Shown here piece by piece: positions 57,270-64,000 of a stretch of DNA of 64,000 nucleotides. The translations under genes were made by a program, and so were the position numbers. Each line of letters starts with the position of its first letter. Position 1 is the first letter of the stretch. The DNA comes from Terriglobus sp. RCC_193 (GTDB lineage Bacteria; Acidobacteriota; Terriglobia; Terriglobales; Acidobacteriaceae), in contig NZ_JBFUPK010000001.1 of NCBI RefSeq assembly GCF_041355105.1, positions 682,001-746,000 of the forward strand, in the 5' to 3' direction. Under the pieces are notes generated by a model. The model did no database searches, was not told the DNA's origin, and was given only the letters and a program-made list of their open reading frames with translations.

Positions 57270-58589
57270 CTACCTGGTTCTTGTCAGGATTTGCAGCCGC
57301 TGCTGCGCCTGCCACTCCTGATCCGGATACTTACCGCCAGACTCTGACAGAAACTGGCGGTATGCATCTGCCGCCTGCTTCGTGTGATGCAAAGTATCAT
57401 GCGCCGATGCCTCAAGAAAAGTAAAGGGGGGAGAAGAAGGCGCCAGCGGCTGTCGAATGGCCAGTGCTTTCAGGACCGTGGCGGCGTCCTTGTTGGCAGA
57501 AGCGGCGAACGCCAATTCGCCCGCTGCCTGCGCCAAAGCGGTTTTGGAAGGGAACTTGTCCGGCTGGGATACCGCTTTCTGCAGCAACGGCTCCGCTTCC
57601 GGTGAGCGCCGCAGCCGGATCAGCGTGTCCGCCGCCTCCGTCATCAGCGTTACATCGTCCGGCGAAGTTTTCAGGAGGGCGGTGTAGATCGGTTCCGCTT
57701 TTTCCGGGGCACCTGCCGCCGAATACGCTCGTGCCAGAAGCATGGCCACGGCGACGTTTCCGGGTTCGTTCGTATGAAGCGACTCCAGCGCCGGTACCGC
57801 TGCTTCGGGTTTTCCCTGCAGTAGCTGTTCCGATGCGCGTTCGGCTATCAGCGCGTGGTTGCCGGGATGTTGGGCGAGTGCGCTGGTCAACACCTGATCT
57901 GCCTGCACAAATTTCTTTTGCCGGGTCAGCGTCCGGGCGTACCCCATCGCCACATCCACGCTGGCAGGGTTGAGCGAGAACGCGTGCGTATAAGCTTGCT
58001 CGGCGGCGGCATCATCGCCCATAGCCTCGGCGATTTCCGCGGCGGAGGCAGCATCGTCCGGTGTTTCGGGCGCATACTTCAATGCCGAGAGCAGATCATT
58101 GCGCGCCATCTCCGGGTTCGACTTCAGATCGAGTTCTGCCAGCGCACGCCATGCGCGCGCCAGCAAATCCCTGCCTGCGCCTTCGATCTTGGTTGCGGAG
58201 CGCAACTGCTCCTGTGCCTTTGCTGTTTCGCCCATGCGCGCGTAGAGCAGGCCCAGCGACACGTGCGCGCCTGCATCATCGTTCTTCAGCGCAATGGATT
58301 TTGCATAGGCTGCTGCCGCGTCCGCATCCTGATTCAGCGCATCGTGGGCAAATCCCAGGTCGTAAAACACGCGCGCGTTTGTCTGCGTCTCTGTGGCGAG
58401 CGGTGTTAATAACGTGACGGCGTCGGCATACTTGCCATTCGCGATGGCGTCTTCTGCTTTGGCCAGCGTTGCCTGCGAAGCGGAAGGCGCAGTTTGCTGC
58501 TGCGGCACTGTAGACGTAGTGCCTGGAGGCAGATCCATCTGTGCGACTGCGGGAAGGGAGAGCAGCAATGCTGCTGCCAGAATTCTCAT
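57270..58589 (-). CDS. exported tetratricopeptide-repeat protein
   Basis: A 439-residue protein: signal peptide (MRILAAALLLSLPAVAQ) and about ten TPR units, for example KAEDAIANGKYADAVTLLTP, VFYDLGFAHDALNQDADAAA, AHVSLGLLYARMGETAKAQE and VAMLLARAYSAAGAPEKAEP. TPR arrays are protein-binding scaffolds; a periplasmic or outer-membrane-associated assembly role is plausible, not shown. ATG 58589 overlaps the uvrA stop by 4 bases, so the two are translationally coupled although their jobs seem unrelated. Confidence 0.88.
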   Translation of the reverse strand: MRILAAALLLSLPAVAQMDLPPGTTSTVPQQQTAPSASQATLAKAEDAIANGKYADAVTLLTPLATETQTNARVFYDLGFAHDALNQDADAAAAYAKSIALKNDDAGAHVSLGLLYARMGETAKAQEQLRSATKIEGAGRDLLARAWRALAELDLKSNPEMARNDLLSALKYAPETPDDAASAAEIAEAMGDDAAAEQAYTHAFSLNPASVDVAMGYARTLTRQKKFVQADQVLTSALAQHPGNHALIAERASEQLLQGKPEAAVPALESLHTNEPGNVAVAMLLARAYSAAGAPEKAEPIYTALLKTSPDDVTLMTEAADTLIRLRRSPEAEPLLQKAVSQPDKFPSKTALAQAAGELAFAASANKDAATVLKALAIRQPLAPSSPPFTFLEASAHDTLHHTKQAADAYRQFLSESGGKYPDQEWQAQQRLQILTRTR

Positions 58590-61500
58590 GCCACTGCACC
58601 TTCCAGTACTGGTTTCAGGTAGCGTCCGGTGTATGACTCGGGCACACGTGCGATCTCTTCCGGCGTACCGACGGCGACTACCTGGCCACCAGCGGAGCCG
58701 CCTTCCGGACCCATGTCGATGATCCAGTCGGCGCTCTTGATGATGTCCATGTTGTGCTCAATCACCAGCAGCGAGCCGCCGCCATCAATCAGTTTGCGGA
58801 AGGCATGCAATAGCGTTGCCACATCGGCAAAGTGCAGGCCGGTCGTTGGTTCATCCAGGATGTAGAGCACGCGACTTGCGGCCTTCTTCGTTTCACCGCG
58901 TGACGAGGTAGAACGAATGTTGGCAAGGTGCGAAGCGAGCTTTACGCGTTGTGCTTCACCGCCGGAGAGCGTTGTTGCCGACTGTCCGAGACGGACATAG
59001 CCCAGTCCAACTTCTTCCAATACCTGCAGCCGATCCACGATCTTCGGATTACCGGCAAAGTAGTGCACCGCATCGCGCACGGTCATGTTCAGTACGTCGT
59101 GGATGTTGCGGTTTTTGTACTTGATGTCGAGGATGCCGGGCTTGTAACGCGTGCCATTGCACTCTTCACAGGGGAGTTCCACATCGGCAAGGAACTGCAT
59201 TTCGACTGTGACGGTGCCGTCGCCTTCGCAGGTATCGCAGCGTCCACCGGGAACGTTGAAACTGAACGAACCGGCGGTGTATCCCTTGCGACGCGCATCC
59301 GGCTGTGAGGCAAATAATTCGCGAATGGCATCGAACGCCTTGATGTATGTCACAGGGTTGGAGCGTGGCGTACGTCCGATGGGCGACTGATCCACGAGTA
59401 CAACTTCGCGGATGAAGTGTGTCCCGGTGAGTTCGCGGTATAGCTGCTGGACGTCGCTGCTTACGCCTTCCACGCCAAGTGAAAACTCCAGCGCACGATG
59501 CAGCACCTGATGAACGATGGTGCTCTTGCCGGAGCCGCTGACGCCGGTGACGACCGTTAACATGCCTAACGGTATTTCGATGTCAACGCCGCGCAGATTG
59601 TGGATGCGTGCGCCCTTGAGCTTCAACATTTCGCGTGTTGGCTCACGACGTTCTGCGGGCACAGGAATCCGCGAACGTCCGGAGAGATACTTGCCGGTGA
59701 TGGAGTGGTCGTCCTTGCGGATTTCCGCTACCGTTCCCGTTGCAAGCAGGTGACCGCCGAGTTCACCTGCTCCGGGGCCGAGGTCAATCAGCCGATCTGC
59801 ACTGGTGATGACATCGGGATCATGTTCCACGACGAGGATGGTGTTACCCAGATCGCGGAGTTCGTGAAGAATCTTAACCAGTTTTGCGGTGTCGCGAGAG
59901 TGGAGGCCGATGGAAGGTTCGTCCAATACATACAGAGCGCCGACCAAACGCGAACCCAGCGATGTGGCAAGCTGAATGCGCTGCGATTCGCCACCGCTTA
60001 GCGTGGACGACAGGCGATCCAGCGTCAGGTATTCCAGCCCAACCTGTTCCAGAAATCCGATGCGTTGTCGTACTTCTTCGAGGATCTTTCCGGCGATTTC
60101 TGTTTGCGCGGGCGATAGCTTCAGATCATCGAAGAATGCGCGAGCAGCACTGATCGTCAGCCCTGCGGCCTCGCAGATGTTCTTCTCATTCAGCAGGACT
60201 GCGCGGGCTTCTGCACGTAACCGTTGTCCGCGACAATCCGGGCATGGCGCGTAGCCCCGATATTTCGAAAGAAACACGCGCACATGCAGCTTGTATTTTT
60301 TCGTATCCAATAGTCGGAAGAAGCCGCGAATGCCGGGGAAGCCTGTTCCGCCATCCCAGATTGCGTTCTGCTGCGCCGGTGTCAGGTCATACCAGGGTGT
60401 CTTGAGCGGGATATTGTTTGCCTGCGCAAAGCGCTTCATCACGCCGTGATATTCGCGATACTTCGGCTTCGTCCATGGATCAATCGCGCCTTCGTCGAGC
60501 GTCTTTGACTTGTCGGGGATGATGAGGTCGGGATCGAAGTCGATGGTATTGCCAAAGCCCTGGCAGCGTGGGCAAGCGCCGAAGGGATTGTTGAAGCTGA
60601 AGAGGCGCGGTTCGGGATCGCGATAGGCACGATGGCAGTTCACGCATTCAAATGCGGCAGAGAAGCGCAGGCGCTGCGGTTCGCTCTCATCGCGCGGTGC
60701 GGTGAGGAAGACGATCTCGCCACTTTCGCGGTAGCCCGTTTCAATGGCGTCGACGATGCGCGAACGTACATCCGCGCTCACGCTGAGGCGATCGGCAAGG
60801 ACGTAGATTGGTTCGCTGAAGTTCAGTTCCAGCAACGATTCCGGCGTGGAGAATTCAACGATGTTGCTGTTCTGAAACAGGCGATTGAAGCCTCTACGGC
60901 GTAGCTCAACAAGTCGTTCTTTCAGAGGTTCAGAAGGATCGACAACTGTCTGCTCCGCGGTTTTTGTCTTTTTTGCAGCTACTTTCTTCGCTTTCGGCTG
61001 CGGAGCTTCTTCCACCACAGGAGTTGCAAACTCCTGCATCGGTTCCAACACGACCTCGCGTCGCACGATAGGGAATAGCGCATATAACCGCGCACCCTCT
61101 TCCATCGCCAGAACCGCAGTGGCAATTTCGTCAACCGTGTCACGCTTCACGATGCCGCCACAGTGAACGCACATGACCGTGCCGCAGCGTGCGTACAGGA
61201 GGCGCATGTAGTCGTAAATTTCCGTTGCTGTCGCGACGGTCGAACGAGGATTGCGTGTCTGATTCTTTTGTTTGATGGCGATGGCGGGAGCGAGGCCGTC
61301 CATGTGTTCTACATCGGGCTTTTCGATGCGCTCCAAAAACTGCCGCGCGTATGCCGAAAGCGATTCGACATAACGTCGCTGGCCTTCGGCGTACACCGTG
61401 TCAAACGCGAGAGAACTCTTACCCGATCCAGACACGCCGCTTACCACGGTGAGCATGTTGTGCGGAATATCGACGTCGATGCCCTTGAGGTTATGCGTGC

Positions 61501-61618
61501 GTGCGCCACGAATCACGATGTGATCGTTGGGTGAAACCGGTTTTCGTTCCACGGCGACGCCGTCCTTCTGAGCCGATGGAAGCGGAGTCGATGGACCTGC
61601 TTTCTTCTCAGGCGCCAC
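58586..61618 (-). CDS. uvrA: excinuclease ABC subunit A
   Basis: UvrA is the damage-recognition ATPase of nucleotide excision repair. The 1010-residue product has two ABC modules: Walker A GVSGSGKSSLAFDT and GVSGSGKSTIVHQ, signatures LSGGESQRIQLAT and LSGGEAQRVKLAS, and the zinc modules CVNC...CPRC and CDTC...CEEC. Length exceeds the usual ~940 because of an N-terminal extension of about 30 residues and a Lys/Ala-rich insert (PKAKKVAAKKTKTAEQ) in the first half. It begins inside lspA (11-base overlap). LexA is at the other end of the window; no SOS box is evident here. Confidence 0.97.
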   Translation of the reverse strand: MAPEKKAGPSTPLPSAQKDGVAVERKPVSPNDHIVIRGARTHNLKGIDVDIPHNMLTVVSGVSGSGKSSLAFDTVYAEGQRRYVESLSAYARQFLERIEKPDVEHMDGLAPAIAIKQKNQTRNPRSTVATATEIYDYMRLLYARCGTVMCVHCGGIVKRDTVDEIATAVLAMEEGARLYALFPIVRREVVLEPMQEFATPVVEEAPQPKAKKVAAKKTKTAEQTVVDPSEPLKERLVELRRRGFNRLFQNSNIVEFSTPESLLELNFSEPIYVLADRLSVSADVRSRIVDAIETGYRESGEIVFLTAPRDESEPQRLRFSAAFECVNCHRAYRDPEPRLFSFNNPFGACPRCQGFGNTIDFDPDLIIPDKSKTLDEGAIDPWTKPKYREYHGVMKRFAQANNIPLKTPWYDLTPAQQNAIWDGGTGFPGIRGFFRLLDTKKYKLHVRVFLSKYRGYAPCPDCRGQRLRAEARAVLLNEKNICEAAGLTISAARAFFDDLKLSPAQTEIAGKILEEVRQRIGFLEQVGLEYLTLDRLSSTLSGGESQRIQLATSLGSRLVGALYVLDEPSIGLHSRDTAKLVKILHELRDLGNTILVVEHDPDVITSADRLIDLGPGAGELGGHLLATGTVAEIRKDDHSITGKYLSGRSRIPVPAERREPTREMLKLKGARIHNLRGVDIEIPLGMLTVVTGVSGSGKSTIVHQVLHRALEFSLGVEGVSSDVQQLYRELTGTHFIREVVLVDQSPIGRTPRSNPVTYIKAFDAIRELFASQPDARRKGYTAGSFSFNVPGGRCDTCEGDGTVTVEMQFLADVELPCEECNGTRYKPGILDIKYKNRNIHDVLNMTVRDAVHYFAGNPKIVDRLQVLEEVGLGYVRLGQSATTLSGGEAQRVKLASHLANIRSTSSRGETKKAASRVLYILDEPTTGLHFADVATLLHAFRKLIDGGGSLLVIEHNMDIIKSADWIIDMGPEGGSAGGQVVAVGTPEEIARVPESYTGRYLKPVLEGAVA

Positions 61619-62156
61619 GAACTTCTCCTTCGGAGGCAGACGACGCTTCTTCCTGCGGCCAGATCATCTCCGTCAGCAATAGCACCGCACCCACGCAGAT
61701 GGCCGAATCCGCGACGTTGAAGTCCGGCCAGTGATACGAGCCGATGTGCACTTCGAGAAAGTCCACCACGTAATGCAGCACGGCGCGGTCATACACGTTG
61801 CCGATGGCTCCGCCCAGAATCAGTGCGAAGCCAACGCTTGCGGAAGACCACGCCTTTCCATAGCGCCACAGCAGGAAGGTGATTCCAATGGTGACCAGAA
61901 GCGAAAACACCACCAGGCCAAGACGCACCGCAATGGGTGAAGCGGCGTCTGCAAACATGGAGAATGCCGCGCCCGTGTTCAGCACATGCGTGATGCGGAA
62001 CACCTTCGGAATTACGACAATGCCTGTGCCGCTTTCAACATGCGTCGCCACAACGATCTTCGTGATGCGGTCGAGCGCGATGACGGCGACTGCAATCAGC
62101 AGAAGCCACCATCGCGCATCACGCGACGTCCTGGATTTGGAATGCGTCTCGCTCAA
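61608..62156 (-). CDS. lspA: lipoprotein signal peptidase (signal peptidase II)
   Basis: LspA removes the signal peptide of lipoproteins after Lgt has acted. The 182-residue membrane protein has four helices and the two catalytic aspartate motifs: GGAIGNVYDRAVLHYVVDFL (Asp of NxxDR) and FNVADSAICVGAVLLL (Asp of FNxAD). LDRITKIVV and LNTGAAFSMF near the N terminus also match. The start is TTG at 62156, preceded by AGGAGT. It follows ileS by 6 bases, a widespread gene order. Confidence 0.94.
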   Translation of the reverse strand: MSETHSKSRTSRDARWWLLLIAVAVIALDRITKIVVATHVESGTGIVVIPKVFRITHVLNTGAAFSMFADAASPIAVRLGLVVFSLLVTIGITFLLWRYGKAWSSASVGFALILGGAIGNVYDRAVLHYVVDFLEVHIGSYHWPDFNVADSAICVGAVLLLTEMIWPQEEASSASEGEVRGA

Positions 62157-62162
62157 GAACGT

Positions 62163-64000
62163 CTACTCCTGTGCGTAAGGTTGAAAGCTAATTTTCTCCA
62201 GCGCATCCGCACACCGTGCGCACACCGTGGGATAGCGGCCTTCGCTGCCAACATCATCGGTGTAGCGCCAGCAGCGTTCGCAGCGCGTTCCTTCAGCCTT
62301 TACAAAACGAACCTGCAACGGCGCGTTCTCTATCTGCTTCAGGACAACCTGCGACACGCCAAACAGCTCTGGCAATTGGCGCTCGTATTTCGACAGCGCG
62401 ACTGCGATTTCACCGCTGGGCACTTCCACTTCAATGCGTGCTTCCAGTGCTTTACCGATCTCCTTCGCTGCACGCGCCGCTTCCAGTACCTTGAGCGCGG
62501 CTTCGCGAACGGTGCGGATTTGCGCCATGTCCTTCAGCAGTTCAGACGAAGCAGGGGCGAGATCGGAAGCAGCGGAGAACTCCGCAATATGAACGCTCTT
62601 TGCGCGTCCTGATACTTCCGGCAGATATCCCCACACCTCGTCCGCAGTGAAGGAAAGGATGGGAGCGATCAGGCGCACGAGTGTCTCAGTGATCTTCCAT
62701 GCCGCTGTCTGCGCACTCAGTCTGCGCGTGTCCTTCGGAGCCAGCGTGTAGAGGCGGTCCTTCAGTACGTCGAGATAGAACGCTGATAGTTCGGAGTTGC
62801 CGAACTCATTGAGTGCATGGAAGACGCGATGAAATTCAAAGTTGTCATAGGCGTTTCGAACCTTTTCGACGAGTTCTGAAGTGCGCGCCAGCATGTACTG
62901 GTCAAGCGCTTCCATCTCGTTCCACGCCACTTCGTCCGTTGCCGGAACGAAGCCGTCGAGGTTGGCGAGCAGGAAGCGGAAGGTGTTGCGCAGTTTGCGG
63001 TAGATCTCTTCCGCAAGGCGCTTCATCAGCGGTACGGATGCGATGACATCTTCGCGGAAGTCGACGGAGGCAACCCAGAGGCGAACGATGTCGCCGCCGA
63101 GCTCATCCATTACTTTGACCGGATCGACGCCGTTGCCCAGTGACTTCGAGAAAGCGCGGCGCTGTTCATCCAGTGTCCAGCCGGATGTAGCGACGTACTT
63201 GTACGGTGCGACACCGCGGAGAGCCACGGAAGTCAGCAGTGAGGAATGGAACCATCCGCGGTGCTGATCGCCGCCTTCGGTATACATGTCGGCGGGGAAA
63301 CGAAGTTCCGGTTCTGTCTCCAGCACGGCGTGCCATGATGAACCCGACTCGAACCAGACGTCGAGGATGTCCATCTCCTTGCGGAACTCAGCACTGCCGC
63401 ACTTGCACTTTGTACCCGCAGGCAGAAGCTCTTCGGCGCTGTACTTGTACCAGGCGTCGGCGCTCTCCGCTTCAAATTTCTTCACGATGGACGCATTGAT
63501 CGCGGCATCGTTCAGTGGCTCATGACACTTCTGACAGAGGAACACCGCGATGGGCACGCCCCAGATGCGCTGCCTGCTGACGCACCAGTCGGGGCGCGTC
63601 GCAATCATGTTGCTGATGCGCTCCTGGCCCCATGCGGGATCCCATGTGACTTTGGCAATTTCATCCAGTGCGCTCTGGCGGAAGGTGCGGCCGTCGGGCA
63701 TCTGCGTTTCCATGCCGATGAACCACTGCTCCGTGGCGCGATAGATCACCGGTTTGTGGCAGCGCCAGCAGTGCGGATAGCTGTGATGGATTTCGCTTTG
63801 CGACATCAGCGCGCCGCGATCCTTCAGCAATTCGATGATGGGCGCGTTTGCTTTGTGAACGTTGAGGTTGTCGTATTCAGGCAGGCCGTTGCGAAGGCGT
63901 CCTGCCTCGTCCACATCGCAAGCCTGGCTCAGGGCATATTTCCTGCCGGTCGCGAAGTCGTCCGGGCCGTGCGCGGGTGCCGTGTGCACGCCGCCGGTGC
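62163..64000 (-). CDS. ileS: isoleucyl-tRNA synthetase, C-terminal two thirds (gene runs off the window)
   Basis: IleRS charges tRNA-Ile and edits valine. The visible ~612 residues start within the editing domain (TGGVHTAPAHGPDD) and run through the catalytic domain (WCVSRQRIWGVPIAVFL, DVWFESGSSWHAVL), the anticodon-binding helices, and a C-terminal zinc module (CERCWRYTDD, CARC). The KMSKS loop reads AFSKSLGN, lacking the first Lys-Met pair but keeping the second lysine. The N-terminal part with HIGH lies outside the window. First visible gene of the lspA-uvrA operon. Confidence 0.96.
   Translation of the reverse strand, partial: TGGVHTAPAHGPDDFATGRKYALSQACDVDEAGRLRNGLPEYDNLNVHKANAPIIELLKDRGALMSQSEIHHSYPHCWRCHKPVIYRATEQWFIGMETQMPDGRTFRQSALDEIAKVTWDPAWGQERISNMIATRPDWCVSRQRIWGVPIAVFLCQKCHEPLNDAAINASIVKKFEAESADAWYKYSAEELLPAGTKCKCGSAEFRKEMDILDVWFESGSSWHAVLETEPELRFPADMYTEGGDQHRGWFHSSLLTSVALRGVAPYKYVATSGWTLDEQRRAFSKSLGNGVDPVKVMDELGGDIVRLWVASVDFREDVIASVPLMKRLAEEIYRKLRNTFRFLLANLDGFVPATDEVAWNEMEALDQYMLARTSELVEKVRNAYDNFEFHRVFHALNEFGNSELSAFYLDVLKDRLYTLAPKDTRRLSAQTAAWKITETLVRLIAPILSFTADEVWGYLPEVSGRAKSVHIAEFSAASDLAPASSELLKDMAQIRTVREAALKVLEAARAAKEIGKALEARIEVEVPSGEIAVALSKYERQLPELFGVSQVVLKQIENAPLQVRFVKAEGTRCERCWRYTDDVGSEGRYPTVCARCADALEKISFQPYAQE

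Overview
The window looks like a chromosome segment of an acidobacterium of the Terriglobus/Granulicella/Edaphobacter type. This is inferred from gene content rather than a database match. The pointers are hopanoid-pathway genes hpnC-hpnD-hpnE, a DUF1800/DUF1501 secreted-protein pair, a carboxypeptidase-regulatory-like surface protein, a GH10 xylanase, and 'HPERSE'-type dispersed repeats in the one long non-coding stretch. I see no insertion sequence, prophage, CRISPR array, rRNA or tRNA.

Region 1 (1-2.6 kb): the start of lexA on the minus strand, then an ATGA-coupled regulatory trio on the plus strand. The trio is an OmpR-type response regulator, an 80-residue protein resembling only the histidine-bearing helix of a histidine kinase, and a sigma54 activator with a degenerate receiver and no DNA-binding domain. 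Region 2 (2.7-28.8 kb) is one co-directional flagellar block: flgBC-fliEFGHIJK-flgDE, fliL-spoA-fliOPQR-flhBA-fliA-fliMN-MshEN protein, flgFGAHIJ, and flgMN-flgKL. Three gaps (before flgB, fliL and flgF) carry the same TTGG-N9-TGC[A/T] sigma54-type element. A near-perfect sigma28 promoter (TAAA-N15-GCCGATAT) sits before flgM. This suggests a hierarchy: sigma54 plus its activator make the basal body and hook, then FliA/FlgM control the late genes. Several parts are unusual: FliM without the CheY-binding peptide, an extra SpoA protein, a FliO without a membrane segment, an FlgH without a lipobox, a very short FlgD, and a possible c-di-GMP-sensing MshEN protein with the switch genes. Filament, stator, chemotaxis and flhF/flhG genes are absent from the window.

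Region 3 (28.9-39.3 kb): a small coupled gene plus a GH10 xylanase, rpsO-pnp with a hairpin-rich leader, two glycosyltransferases, an unknown protein, a dienelactone-hydrolase-like enzyme, and (minus strand) an MlaE/MlaF-type ABC pair. Region 4 (39.4-47.4 kb): a zinc dehydrogenase overlapping hpnC-hpnD-hpnE, which make squalene, then the DUF1800 and DUF1501 genes. Region 5 (47.7-54.6 kb, minus strand): DoxX, an alpha/beta-hydrolase-fold protein whose nucleophile position is Gly, a 1.1 kb repeat-rich gap, a surface protein with a carboxypeptidase-regulatory domain, a penicillin-acylase-family enzyme, and hpt. Region 6 (54.6-64 kb): lgt on the plus strand, convergent with a minus-strand operon ileS (partial)-lspA-uvrA-TPR-two secreted helical proteins-SprT/DUF45-like metalloprotease. 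lgt and lspA, two steps of lipoprotein maturation, therefore lie about 6 kb apart.
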